Assembly: GCF_003173615.1 (NCBI RefSeq)
Contig: NZ_QGNA01000001.1
Coordinates: 1,716,385-1,780,384, forward strand
Length of the DNA stretch: 64,000 bases
DNA from: Falsiroseomonas bella
GTDB lineage: Bacteria; Pseudomonadota; Alphaproteobacteria; Acetobacterales; Acetobacteraceae
Reading direction: 5' to 3'
Of the stretch, positions 52,639-62,631 are shown in pieces. The notes beneath the pieces are model-generated. The model did not search any database. It had not been told where the DNA came from and saw only the letters and a list, made by a program, of their open reading frames with translations. Both the position numbers and the translations under genes were made by a program. Every line of letters starts with the position of its first letter. The stretch's first letter is position 1.

Positions 52639-53585
52639 CCACGCCCCCTTCCGGCCGTCATCTGGTCGAACGCGCGATGGAGGCGATGCAGGGCGCCACC
52701 ATCGCCGATCCGCGCCCGCCCGCGGGCAGCCGCGCCATCGAGGGCGCGGGCGCCACGGCAACCGCGACCGTCGAGCGGCCCGATCCGCCGCCCGCCGCGA
52801 CCGAAGCCACGCCCGCGCCGCCGCCCGCCCCGCCGGCGGCGAAGCCGGAGCCCATCAGCATCGAGATGCTGCAGAAGGCCGGCTTCGTGGTGCCCGGCGG
52901 CGCCGCCGCGCGCTCCCGCGTGACCGAGGAACTCAACGTCGTGCAGCACCAGATCCGCCGCACGGTGCAGGCGACGGAGCCCGCGGAGGGCCGGATCCAG
53001 CGGCTGGTGCTGGTCACCAGCGCGCGGCCGGGCGAGGGGAAGACATTCTGCTCGCTCAACATCGCCGCACGGCTCGCGATCGGCTCCGCCGAGCAGGTCA
53101 TCCTGGTGGATGGCGACAGCAAGCAGCACCACTCCATCACCCACCTGCTTGAGCGCGACACGGTGCCGGGGCTGCGTGCGCTGGCACAGAACCCGATGCA
53201 GCGCCCGGACACGCTGCTGCAGCCGACCGCCGTGGAGCGGCTGAACTTCCTGTCCTACGGCCCGGCCGCGCCCGGGCATTCCGGGCTGCCCTCGGGCGCC
53301 ATGCTGGCGCAGGCGATCGCCAGGCTCGCCTCGGCCATGCCCAACCGCATCATCGTGATGGACGCGCCGCCCTGCCTCTACACCAGCGAGCCGACCGCAC
53401 TAGCCTCGGTGGCCGGTCAGGTGGTGCTGGTGGTGCGCGCGGAATCCACCCAGCGCGACGAGGTGGAAGGCGCGCTCGACATGGTCGAGAGCTGCCCGAA
53501 CCTGCAGCTGCTGCTCAACCGCACGCGGATCGTGCCGACCAACACCTTCGGCGCCTACGATTACTACGGCTACTACAGTGGCTGA
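52635..53585 (+). CDS. BY-kinase, exopolysaccharide/PEP-CTERM tyrosine autokinase
   Basis: Cytoplasmic tyrosine autokinase of 316 residues (TIGR03018-like). GTG start overlaps the previous stop (GTGA). A Pro/Ala-rich leader (20-75) precedes the ATPase domain: Walker A VTSARPGEGKTFCSLNIAAR, the A-prime motif VILVDGDSKQHHSITHLL, and Walker B IIVMDAPPCL. The C-terminal tyrosine cluster (AYDYYGYYSG) provides autophosphorylation sites. It controls chain length with the co-polymerase. Confidence 0.92.
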   Translation: MTTPPSGRHLVERAMEAMQGATIADPRPPAGSRAIEGAGATATATVERPDPPPAATEATPAPPPAPPAAKPEPISIEMLQKAGFVVPGGAAARSRVTEELNVVQHQIRRTVQATEPAEGRIQRLVLVTSARPGEGKTFCSLNIAARLAIGSAEQVILVDGDSKQHHSITHLLERDTVPGLRALAQNPMQRPDTLLQPTAVERLNFLSYGPAAPGHSGLPSGAMLAQAIARLASAMPNRIIVMDAPPCLYTSEPTALASVAGQVVLVVRAESTQRDEVEGALDMVESCPNLQLLLNRTRIVPTNTFGAYDYYGYYSG

Positions 53586-55275
53586 GCGGCCCGCGATGCG
53601 CCGGGGCGGGCGCCCGGGGCGCAGCCGGACCGGCCTGGCCGCCGGCATGCTGCTGATGGGCGCCGCCGCGCCCGCGGCCGCGCAGGGCCTGTTCGGAGGC
53701 GACCCGATCCCCGGTGCGACCACCGGTCTGTCCCGGCCCCTCAGCCCCTTCATGACGCCGCTCGAGCCGGGACGCAGCGCTGCGCCGAACTTCTGGCAGC
53801 CGGACCTCCTGCCCGACATCGCGGGCGCGCCGCGCGGGGCCGGGGAGCCCACGCCGCCCTGGCGCTTCGGCGGCAGCGTGGTCGGCTCGGCCTCCTACAC
53901 GGACAACGTCCGCAACAGCGTGACCAACACGGAATCGGACGTGTTCTTCACCCTGACGCCGCGGGTGACCGCGACCGCGGACACCGCCAGCCTCGTCGGG
54001 TCCGCGACCTATGCGCCGCGGTTGCGCTACTACCTCAACAACCCGAACCAGAACGGCGTGGACCAGCGCTTCGCGGCGCAGGGCCTCGGCACCCTCATCC
54101 AGGACAGGCTCTTCGTCGAGTTCAGCGCGGTCGGCGACGTGCAGTCGGTGTTCGGTGACTTCGCGGGCGCGCAGTTCGAACCCGACAACCAGCAGAACCA
54201 GATCCAGACCGCGTCCTACCGCATCTCGCCGTACCTGCAGCACCGCTTCGGCGACTTCGCGATCGCGCGCCTCGGCTACGCCTTCCGCCAGGTCGTCCAG
54301 GACGGCAACGCGTCCTTCGCGGAAGGGGAGACGACGCCCTTCTTCGTCTCGACGGGCTTCACTTCGAACCAGTTCTACGGGACCCTGAACTCCGGCGACT
54401 CCTTCGGGCGGCTGGGCTGGACCCTGACCGCGAGCTCGACGGACTTCGCTGGCGACAACGTCTATGACGGCGCCTACAACCGCATCTACGGCGCGCAGCT
54501 GCGCTACGCCGTCACGCGCGAACTCGCCGCCCTGGTGGACGGCGGCTGGCAGGACCTGCGCTACAACGGCGTCAATCCGTACGAGGTGAACGATCCGGTC
54601 TGGGGCGTCGGCTTCCGCTACCAGCCGGACGAGTTCAGCTTCCTCACCGTGCGCTACGGCCAGTTCGACGGCCAGACCTCCTGGTTCGCGAATGGCGGGC
54701 TCGACATCGGCGTGCGCACGCGCATGTTCGTGAATTACTCCGAGCGGCTGTCGAACTCAGGGCTGAACACCGGCGACGCGCTGTCGCAGCTGCGCGTGGA
54801 CGAGCTCGGCAACCTGGTGAACGTCTCCACCGGCGCCCCCGCCGCGCTGGCCTTCGGCAGCCCGCTGCAGAACGTCCAGAGCGGCATCTTCCTGCAGCGC
54901 CGGGCCGCGCTGGCCTTCAGCCACACCCTGACGCGCGACACCTTCTCGCTCGGCTTCAGCTGGCAGGACAGCGACCCGGTCGCGATCGCGCAGGGCACGC
55001 AGCCCTTCTCCCAGACCACGCGCTCCGTCAGCCTCGGCTGGAACCGCGCGCTGGAGCCCGGGATGACGCTGGTGGCGGCCGGGCGCTACGGCATCAGCGA
55101 GCCCGAGAACAGCGGCGAGCTGCGCAACTATTCCCTCACCGTGGGCGTCACCCGCGCCCTGACGGAGCGCCTCGTGGCCTCCCTGCTCTATCAGTTCACC
55201 AGCCGAGAGACGAACGAGTTCGGCGGGACCGCGGACCGGAACCTGATCACCTTCTCGCTGAGCCAGGCCTTCTAG
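53578..55275 (+). CDS. Outer-membrane beta-barrel protein, PEP-CTERM-associated
   Basis: Protein of 565 residues (TIGR03016-like). Signal peptide with LAAGMLLMGAAAPAAAQ, an N-terminal linker rich in Pro and Gly, then alternating amphipathic strands from about residue 95 (GGSVVGSASYTDNVRNSVTN) to the terminal aromatic NLITFSLSQAF. A barrel of 14-20 strands is likely. It may be the outer-membrane polymer channel or a matrix port of exosortase systems. It overlaps the kinase gene by 8 bp; GTG (53578) or ATG (53596) are possible starts. Confidence 0.9.
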   Translation: MAERPAMRRGGRPGRSRTGLAAGMLLMGAAAPAAAQGLFGGDPIPGATTGLSRPLSPFMTPLEPGRSAAPNFWQPDLLPDIAGAPRGAGEPTPPWRFGGSVVGSASYTDNVRNSVTNTESDVFFTLTPRVTATADTASLVGSATYAPRLRYYLNNPNQNGVDQRFAAQGLGTLIQDRLFVEFSAVGDVQSVFGDFAGAQFEPDNQQNQIQTASYRISPYLQHRFGDFAIARLGYAFRQVVQDGNASFAEGETTPFFVSTGFTSNQFYGTLNSGDSFGRLGWTLTASSTDFAGDNVYDGAYNRIYGAQLRYAVTRELAALVDGGWQDLRYNGVNPYEVNDPVWGVGFRYQPDEFSFLTVRYGQFDGQTSWFANGGLDIGVRTRMFVNYSERLSNSGLNTGDALSQLRVDELGNLVNVSTGAPAALAFGSPLQNVQSGIFLQRRAALAFSHTLTRDTFSLGFSWQDSDPVAIAQGTQPFSQTTRSVSLGWNRALEPGMTLVAAGRYGISEPENSGELRNYSLTVGVTRALTERLVASLLYQFTSRETNEFGGTADRNLITFSLSQAF

Positions 55276-55287
55276 GGAGCGTCGGAG

Positions 55288-56264
55288 ATGCATATCGACA
55301 TCTACGGCTTCCACGAACATCCCTTCCTGATGACGCCGGATGCCCGGCTGTTCTTCCCCTCCTCCGTCCACAGCCGCGCGCATGCGCATCTGATGTACGG
55401 CCTTGCGCAGGGCGAGGGCTTCGTCGTCGTCACCGGCGAGGTCGGCGCGGGCAAGACCACGCTGGTCGAGCGCTTCTGCAGCGACCTCGATCCCGCTTCC
55501 TTCGTCGTCGCGCGCATCATGACCACGCAGGTCGCCGGCGACGACCTGCTCCGCCTGGTCGCGGACGCCTTCCATGTCTCGGCCGAGGGCGACAAGGCCG
55601 CGGTGCTGCGCGGCATCATGAGCGCGCTGCGCACCGCCGACCGGCGCCACGTGCTGATCGTGGACGAGGCCCAGGCCCTCACCCCCGCGGGACTCGAGGA
55701 ACTGCGCATGCTGTCGAACATCACCGATGGCGGGCGCGCGCTGCTGCAGACCATCCTGCTCGGCCAGCCGCAGCTGCGCCGGCTGATCGCCAGCCCCGAC
55801 CTCGACCAGCTGCGCCAGCGCATCCTCGCCTCCTTCCACCTCGGCGGCCTGTCGCGGGAGGAGACTCGCTCCTACATCGAGCACCGGCTGCGCGCGGTGG
55901 GCTGGACCGGCAATCCCTCCTGGGACGACCGCGCCTTCGACATCGTGCACCGCTACACCAGCGGGATCCCCCGCCGGATCAACCGGCTCTGCTCGCGCGT
56001 GCTGCTGGCCGGCGCGCTGGAGAAGGCGCCGCATCTCACCGCCGACCTCGTGGAGGCGACGGCGGTCGAGCTGGAGGATGATCTCGGCGCCGGCATGGTG
56101 CAGGGCAGCTACATGCCGGGCCTGCCGCGCCTGACGCCGGAGATGGAATCGCAGATCGAGGCGCTGGAGAAGCGCATCGATGGCCTGGAGCGCACCATGG
56201 CGCGGCGCGAGCGCGCCTTCACCCGCCTCATGGACTTCCTCGCCGAGCTGACCGGTCCGCGCCG

Positions 56265-56268
<4 letters not shown>
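55288..56268 (+). CDS. ExeA-like ATPase, PEP-CTERM-associated
   Basis: AAA ATPase of 326 residues (TIGR03015-like). The opening YGFHEHPFLMTPDARLFFPS is typical for ExeA/GspA-type ATPases. Walker A is VVTGEVGAGKTTLVERF and Walker B is HVLIVDEAQALTP, with sensor GQPQLRRLI and the IPRRINRLCSRVLLAG segment. The C-terminus (about 275-310) is a coiled coil. Probably powers or organises assembly of the secretion apparatus. GGAG precedes the ATG by 7-8 nt; its stop overlaps the deacetylase start (ATGA). Confidence 0.92.
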
Positions 56269-57158
<890 letters not shown>

Positions 57159-57166
57159 CGGCCCGC

Positions 57167-58213
57167 ATGTCCGTTGTCATCCGGGAACTGGACGCGGGCT
57201 CCGCCGCCGCATGGGACCGCTTCGTCCGCGAGACGCCCTCGGCCACCTTCTTCCACCTGGCGCCCTGGGCCGAGGTGATCCGCCGCGCCTTCGGCCATCC
57301 GACGCACTACGTCTTCGCCGAGCAGGACGGCGCGATCGTCGGCGTGCTGCCGCTGGCGCGGATGAAGACGCTGCTGTTCGGCGACCTGCTCGCCTCCACG
57401 CCCTTCTGCGTCTATGGCGGCAGCGTCGCCGTCACGCCGGAGGCTGCGGCGGCGCTGGAGGCGCATGCGATGGCGCTGCGCGCGAGGCTCGGCTCTCCCG
57501 CGCTGGAATTCCGGCGGGAAGCGGAAGCCGATCCCGGCTGGACCGAGCGCGCCCCGCTCTACTTCACCTTCCGCAAGCCGATCGTCGCCTTCGACGATGA
57601 CGTGAAGGGAATGGAGAAGAACATCCCGCGCAAGCAGCGGGCGGAGGTGCGCAAGGGGCTGACGAAGTTCGCCCTGCGCTCCACCTCCGACAGCGACATC
57701 GACGTGCTGCACACGATCTACGCCGAGAGCGTGCGCAACCTCGGCTCGCCGGTCTTCCCCAAGCGCTACTTCCGGCTGCTGGCCGAGCGGTTCCCGGGCG
57801 AGCACGACGTCACCACGGTGTGGCAGGACGGGACGCCGGTCTCCTCCGTGCTGAACTTCCACTTCCGGCAGGAGGTGCTGCCCTATTACGGCGGCGGCAC
57901 GCGCGCCGCGCGCGGCAACGCCGCGAACGAGGTGATGTACTGGGAGGTGATGCGACGCGCGCATCGAGAGCGTGGCGCGACGAGCTTCGATTTCGGGCGC
58001 AGCAAGATCGACACCGGCGCCTTCGCCTACAAGAAGAACTGGGGCTTCGTGCCGCAGCAGTTGCACTACTGCTACCGCCTGGCGGAAGGCGCGGCGATCC
58101 CGGAGAACAACCCGAACAACCCGAAATACAAGCTGTTCATCGCGATGTGGAAGAAGCTGCCGGTGCCGGTGGCGAATGTGCTCGGCCCGCCGCTGGTGCG
58201 CGGCCTCGGCTAG
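57167..58213 (+). CDS. FemAB-like protein, PEP-CTERM-associated
   Basis: Protein of 348 residues with a FemAB/GNAT-type fold (TIGR03019-like). Markers: ATFFHLAPWAEVIRRAFGHP, KNIPRKQRAEVRKGLTKF, VRNLGSPVFPKRYFRLLAER, TSFDFGRSKIDTGAFAYKKN and PNNPKYKLFIAMWKKLPVPV. FemAB proteins transfer amino acids from aminoacyl-tRNA; this family may add aminoacyl or acyl groups to the polymer freed by the deacetylase encoded just before. Last gene of the export operon, 8 bp after the deacetylase gene. Confidence 0.93.
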   Translation: MSVVIRELDAGSAAAWDRFVRETPSATFFHLAPWAEVIRRAFGHPTHYVFAEQDGAIVGVLPLARMKTLLFGDLLASTPFCVYGGSVAVTPEAAAALEAHAMALRARLGSPALEFRREAEADPGWTERAPLYFTFRKPIVAFDDDVKGMEKNIPRKQRAEVRKGLTKFALRSTSDSDIDVLHTIYAESVRNLGSPVFPKRYFRLLAERFPGEHDVTTVWQDGTPVSSVLNFHFRQEVLPYYGGGTRAARGNAANEVMYWEVMRRAHRERGATSFDFGRSKIDTGAFAYKKNWGFVPQQLHYCYRLAEGAAIPENNPNNPKYKLFIAMWKKLPVPVANVLGPPLVRGLG

Positions 58214-58285
58214 CGGGCGGCAAGACCGTTGAGGCGCCCGGTCGGCAAGCCGGCCGCGGCGACGGCATGCGTCCCGGAGGTGAGG

Positions 58286-58309
58286 GGAGGCGGCCGGAAG
58301 GCCGCCTCC
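58286..58309 (-). terminator. Hairpin after PEP-CTERM gene 4
   Basis: GGAGGCGGCC, GGAA, GGCCGCCTCC: a perfect 10-bp stem with tetraloop, 6 bp beyond the stop of the minus-strand gene. It may also end the plus-strand export operon. Confidence 0.7.
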
Positions 58310-58315
58310 GACACA

Positions 58316-58897
58316 TCAGACCTTGCGGCGGCGGCGCACCGCGGCCAGCCCAACGAGGCCGGCGCCCAGCAGCGCGAGCGTGCCCGGCTCCGGCACCGTG
58401 CCGGGATTCGGGTTGAAGTCGCAGTCGCTGCCATCGGTGCAGAGCGCCGACTTCGCCAGGGTCACGAACCAGTCGTCATTGGTGACATCGATGCGGATCC
58501 GCACCTGCAGGCCGCCCCCGATGTCGTCCCACAGGCTGGTCGGCACGGCGAAGTCGGTGAAGGAGAAGGTGTCGTTCACGCCAACCAGGCTGCCGAGCTC
58601 GATCCAGGTGGCCGTGCTGGTGTCGAAGGCCTCGATGATGTCCACTTCGCCGTCGTCGGAGTCGACGTCGTAGCCGCTGACGCGCAGTGTCGCGGAGGTC
58701 GTCGGCGCGGCAATGGCGGCGTGCGTCCAGCTCCAGTCCTCGCCGTTCCCCCGGTAGTAGGGGCTGTCGAAGATCTGGCCGACGGTCGGCACGAAGAAGT
58801 TCGTGGGAGCCTGGACAACGCTGACCGCAGCCTGCGACGGCGCGGCAGCAGCGATGCCGAAGAGCACCGCTCCGAAGAGCGCAACTTTCGAGTTCAT
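58316..58897 (-). CDS. PEP-CTERM sorted protein 4
   Basis: Exported protein of 193 residues, unrelated in its body to the three tandem PEP-CTERM proteins. Signal peptide VALFGAVLFGIAAAAPSQAA; an acidic beta-rich domain with YDVDSDDGEVDIIEAF and VRIRIDVTNDDWFV; then TVPEPGTLALLGAGLVGLAA and a basic end (RRRRKV). The two cysteines (CTDGSDC) could form a disulfide. Transcribed towards the end of the export operon from its own sigma-54 promoter. Confidence 0.94.
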   Translation of the reverse strand: MNSKVALFGAVLFGIAAAAPSQAAVSVVQAPTNFFVPTVGQIFDSPYYRGNGEDWSWTHAAIAAPTTSATLRVSGYDVDSDDGEVDIIEAFDTSTATWIELGSLVGVNDTFSFTDFAVPTSLWDDIGGGLQVRIRIDVTNDDWFVTLAKSALCTDGSDCDFNPNPGTVPEPGTLALLGAGLVGLAAVRRRRKV

Positions 58898-59205
58898 CTA
58901 CTTGGATTTCCTGACGTTGAAGACGGGAGTCCACCGGTGAGCAAATCGCGTGCCGAACAGCATCATGCTCAAGCGGGGCGAAATGCAGTATATTTTGTTG
59001 CTTGTTGGGCCGCCTGGACGAGGCACAACGTATTCAGCCCCGGCAGAGTGTCAAATATTCCAGAATCGGAAACAAGCCCGGAAAGGCGTGAAGGGCCGAA
59101 TGCTGCGCCGTAACCCCCTGATTCCCGGAACGAATTACTGATAAGCCGCCCTGCGCGCGGGTGTTAAAATGCCCGACACCGATGAGTGGAGTGAGCCAGT
59201 CTCCC
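58898..59205. promoter_or_regulatory. Divergent regulatory gap between PEP-CTERM gene 4 and the glycosyltransferase gene
   Basis: A 308-bp AT-richer gap. It holds the sigma-54 promoter at 58941. At the position where units 1-3 carry the upstream element (about 59019) there is no match. Imperfect matches TGTTAAAATGCCCGAC (59162-59177, 11 of 16 to unit 2) and TGTCAAATATTCC (from 59049) occur further away. Confidence 0.4.
58941..58956 (-). promoter_or_regulatory. Sigma-54 promoter of PEP-CTERM gene 4
   Basis: Minus strand CGGCACGCGATTTGCT: GG and GC 10 nt apart, one mismatch to TGGCAC-N5-TTGCT. It ends 44 bp before the start codon. Confidence 0.82.
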
Positions 59206-60429
59206 ATGCCGCGTCGCCTGCTCTTCCTCAGCCATCGCATCCCCTATCCACCCGTGAAGGGCGAGAAGATCCGCGCCTGGCACATGCTGGAGCACCTGGC
59301 GCCGCGCTGGGAGATCGAGTGCGGCTTCCTCGTGGATGACCGCGCGGACATCGCGCATCTGCCGGCGATGGCGAAGGTGGCGAAGCATGTGGAATGGCGC
59401 CCCGCGCTCGGCCGCTGGCAATCGGCGGCGCGCGCCCTGCTGCGGCTGCGCCCCGGTGCGCCGCTGAGCCTCGGCTGGTTCCACGAGCCCGGCCTGTTCC
59501 GCTGGGCGCAGCAGGGCCTGGCGGCAGGCCGCTACGACGCGGCGCTGGTCTATTCCTCCGCCATGGCGCCCTACGCGATGGGCCGCGCGGGGCAGGGCGT
59601 GGTGCGCGTGCTGGACCTGGTGGACGTGGATTCGGAAAAATGGCGCGCCTACGCCGCCGATGCGAAGCCGCCGATGCGCCAGGTCTGGTCGCGGGAGGCG
59701 CGGACGCTCCTGGCCTTCGAGCGCCGTGCGGTGATGGAGTTCGACCGCTCCATCTTCGTCTCCGCCGAGGAGGCGCGGCACTTCGCCGAGCTCGCGCCGG
59801 AAACGGCGGAGCGCCTCGGCCATGTGGACAACGGCGTCGAGCTGTCGCGCTTCGATCCGGCGCGCGAGTATCCCTCGCCCTTCGCGCCGGATGCCGGGCC
59901 CGCGCTGGTCTTCACCGGCACCATGAACTACCGGCCAAATGTCGAGGCCGTGGCCTGGTTCGCGGAGAATGTGCTGCCGCTGCTGCGCGCCGATCCGCCG
60001 GCAGGCGCGCGCCCGCCCGAATTCCACATCGTCGGCGCCAGCCCTGCGCCCGCGGTGCTGGCGCTGGCGCAGCTTGAAGGCGTGCATGTGACGGGGCCGG
60101 TGCCCGATGTGCGGCCCTACATCGCCCATGCGGCCGTGTCGGTGGCGCCGCTGCGCATCGCGCGCGGAATCCAGAACAAGGTGCTGGAGGCGATGGCGAT
60201 GGCGAAGCCCGTGGTCGCCAGCCCGCAGGCCTTCGAAGGCGTGCGCGCGGTGCCGGGCCGTGACCTGCTCGTCGCCGATGGCGGGACCGAAACCGCCGCG
60301 CGCGTGCGCGAGGTGCTGGAAGGCCGCCATCCGGGGCTCGGCGCCGCCGGCCGCGCCGCGGTCGCCGCCGGCCATGACTGGGCCGCGACGCTCTGCGCGC
60401 TCGATCCGCTGCTGGAGCGGGCGGGCTGA
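59206..60429 (+). CDS. Exosortase-associated glycosyltransferase (TIGR03087-like)
   Basis: GT4-type sugar transferase of 407 residues specific to PEP-CTERM/EpsH1 loci. The opening RLLFLSHRIPYPPVKGEKIR is a hallmark. Further: VRVLDLVDVDSEKWRAYA, RLGHVDNGVELSRFDPA, ALVFTGTMNYRPNVEAVAWF and RIARGIQNKVLEAMAMAKPV. The start is taken at ATG 59206; ATG 59182 and GTG 59161 are in frame, and none has a strong ribosome binding site. Confidence 0.9.
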   Translation: MPRRLLFLSHRIPYPPVKGEKIRAWHMLEHLAPRWEIECGFLVDDRADIAHLPAMAKVAKHVEWRPALGRWQSAARALLRLRPGAPLSLGWFHEPGLFRWAQQGLAAGRYDAALVYSSAMAPYAMGRAGQGVVRVLDLVDVDSEKWRAYAADAKPPMRQVWSREARTLLAFERRAVMEFDRSIFVSAEEARHFAELAPETAERLGHVDNGVELSRFDPAREYPSPFAPDAGPALVFTGTMNYRPNVEAVAWFAENVLPLLRADPPAGARPPEFHIVGASPAPAVLALAQLEGVHVTGPVPDVRPYIAHAAVSVAPLRIARGIQNKVLEAMAMAKPVVASPQAFEGVRAVPGRDLLVADGGTETAARVREVLEGRHPGLGAAGRAAVAAGHDWAATLCALDPLLERAG

Positions 60430-60433
60430 GACG

Positions 60434-61660
60434 GTGCGGCCCGAACCGCCGCGCTGTCTTCTCGTCTGCCACACCTTCCCGCCGCTGATCGGCGGCTCGG
60501 CCGGCGTCTATGCCGCGCTCGCGCGCCATGCGGGCGGCGCCATCGCCGTGCTGACCTCGGCGCGGGATGCGGCGACCGGGCGCGAATGGCCGGGCTGGCG
60601 CGCGCTTGACGCGGCCGCGCCCTACCCGATCCGGCGACTCCCGCTCGTCCGCCCGCCGCTGGCCGCCGCCGCACCGCGCAACCGCCTGCTGCGCCAGGTC
60701 GCCTGGGGCGCCGCGGCGCTTCGCCTTGCGCTCGTCGTGGCGCGGGAAGCGCAGCGTCATCGCGCTGACGCCGTCTGCATCTGCGACGACGAGACGGTGG
60801 GCTGGCTCGTGCCCTTCGTGCGCCGCGTGCTGCGTCGCCGCGCGCTGATCTACTGCCATGGCGACGACCTGGTGCAGGCGGATGCGGCGGCCCGCGCGAA
60901 GCGCCGGCGCTGGTTCGACGAAGCCGATTGCATCATCGCCGCCGGCCGCTTCCCCGCCGCACGGCTCGCCGGCGCCTATGGCGTGCCGCCGGCGCGCATC
61001 GGCGTGGTGCCGAACGGCGTGGACCTCGACCGCTTCCGCCCGCTGCCGCCCGATCCGGCGCGCCGCGCCGCGCTTGGCCTCGCGGAGCGGCGCGTCATCC
61101 TGGCGCCGTCGCGCCTCGTGCCGCGCAAGGGCGTGGACCGGCTGATCGCCGCCATGCCCGCGATCCGCGCCGCCCATCCCGAAGCCATCCTGCTCGTCGC
61201 CGGCGACGGCCCGCAGCGTGCGGAGCTCGAGGCGCTGGCGCAGGCATGCGGCGGCGCGGAGAGCGTGCGCTTCGCCGGCGCCATCCCGGCGGAGGACATG
61301 CCGGCGCTCTACGCGCTCGCCGACTTCGTCGCCCTGCCCAACCGCGCGGAGCCGGGCGAGAGCGATGGCACGCCGCTCGTATTCCTGGAAGCCAATGCCT
61401 GCGGCCGCCCGGTGATCGGCGGCCGCGCCGGCGGCACGGCGGAGGCGGTCACGGATGGCCGCAACGGCCTGCTGGTGGACGGCGAGGATTCCGGCGCCAT
61501 CGCCGCCGCCGCGCTGCGCCTGCTGGACGATCCCGCCTTCGCCGCGCGCCTCGCCGCGGGCGGGCTGGAGGCGGCGCGGGCGGCGGGCTGGGCGGCGCGC
61601 ACGGCGCAGTTCCTGGCGCTCTGCCGGCCCGGCATGGCGCCGCAGGCATCGCTGGGGTAG
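60434..61660 (+). CDS. Glycosyltransferase family 4
   Basis: GT4 enzyme of 408 residues. GTG start 4 bp after the preceding stop. Motifs: CLLVCHTFPPLIGGSAGVYA, GVVPNGVDLDRFRPLPPD, ILAPSRLVPRKGVDRLIAAM, and GESDGTPLVFLEANACGRPV with the donor-site acidic residues. Likely co-transcribed with its neighbours for repeat-unit assembly. Confidence 0.9.
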   Translation: MRPEPPRCLLVCHTFPPLIGGSAGVYAALARHAGGAIAVLTSARDAATGREWPGWRALDAAAPYPIRRLPLVRPPLAAAAPRNRLLRQVAWGAAALRLALVVAREAQRHRADAVCICDDETVGWLVPFVRRVLRRRALIYCHGDDLVQADAAARAKRRRWFDEADCIIAAGRFPAARLAGAYGVPPARIGVVPNGVDLDRFRPLPPDPARRAALGLAERRVILAPSRLVPRKGVDRLIAAMPAIRAAHPEAILLVAGDGPQRAELEALAQACGGAESVRFAGAIPAEDMPALYALADFVALPNRAEPGESDGTPLVFLEANACGRPVIGGRAGGTAEAVTDGRNGLLVDGEDSGAIAAAALRLLDDPAFAARLAAGGLEAARAAGWAARTAQFLALCRPGMAPQASLG

Positions 61661-61671
61661 GTGCAGGCGCC

Positions 61672-62631
61672 ATGACCAGCCCGGCCATCGAGGTCGTCAT
61701 CCCCGCCTACAACGCCGCGCCCTTCCTGCGCGCGACGCTGGAGAGCATCGCCGCGCAGACGGTGCGGCCCGCCCGCGTCACCGTGGTGGATGACCGCAGC
61801 ACCGACGGCACGGCCGATGTCGCACGCGCGGCGGCGGAGGCGCTGCGCGACCGCATCGCGATCCGCGTGCTGCCGAATGCCGGGCCGCAGGGCCCCTCGG
61901 CCGGGCGCAACACCGCGATCCGCGACAGCGATGCCGAGTTCATCGCGCTGCTCGATTCCGACGACCTGTTCACCCCCGTCCACCACGCCGCGCTGCTCGG
62001 CGCGCTGCATGCCGCGCCCGACGCGCTGCTCGCCTTCGGCGACAACACGCTGTTCAGCGGCGATGCGGTGACGGTGCCGAGCCTGCTCACCGACAGCGGC
62101 ATCGCCGCCCTGCCGGCGGAGGAGGTCGCGCCCGGCGTCTTCACCCTCGGCGACCGTATGTTCGCGGAGCTGCTGCGCACCACGCCCTTCTGCACCTCCG
62201 CCTGCCTGTTCCGCCGCGAGGCGGCGCTGGAAGCCGGGCTGTTCAATGAGGCGATGATGTACAGCGAGGACCAGGATTTCTTCATCCGCCTCGCGCTGCG
62301 CGGCCGCTTCGTCTTCACGCGCGAGCAGGTGACGCGCAAGCGCGTGCACGAGACGAACCTCTCCCACGCGCGCAACACGCTGCGCTTCTGCAAGGGCACG
62401 GCGGAAGCGGTGGCGCGGCTGGCGCGTGGCGAATCGCGCCTCTCCGCGCCGCAGCAGGCGGCCGTCGCGGCGGCGCTGCGCCCCGCGCTCGGCGGCTACA
62501 TCTACCACGCCTCGCGCGCCGGCCTCGGCCCCTGGTGGCAGGCGGCGCGGCTGGCGGCGGCGAGCGGCGAGCCCGCGCTGGCCGCGCGGCCCCGCGACCT
62601 GCTGCGCGCCCTGTTCAGCCGCTTCCTGTGA
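61672..62631 (+). CDS. Glycosyltransferase family 2
   Basis: Inverting GT-A enzyme of 319 residues. IEVVIPAYNAAPFLRATLES, VTVVDDRSTDGTADVARAAA and AEFIALLDSDDLFTPVHHAA (DxD motif DSDD) are classic; the acceptor-site region has MMYSEDQDFFIRLALRGRF (ED). Last gene of the glycosyltransferase cluster; its end overlaps the convergent VanZ gene by 17 bp. Confidence 0.92.
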   Translation: MTSPAIEVVIPAYNAAPFLRATLESIAAQTVRPARVTVVDDRSTDGTADVARAAAEALRDRIAIRVLPNAGPQGPSAGRNTAIRDSDAEFIALLDSDDLFTPVHHAALLGALHAAPDALLAFGDNTLFSGDAVTVPSLLTDSGIAALPAEEVAPGVFTLGDRMFAELLRTTPFCTSACLFRREAALEAGLFNEAMMYSEDQDFFIRLALRGRFVFTREQVTRKRVHETNLSHARNTLRFCKGTAEAVARLARGESRLSAPQQAAVAAALRPALGGYIYHASRAGLGPWWQAARLAAASGEPALAARPRDLLRALFSRFL

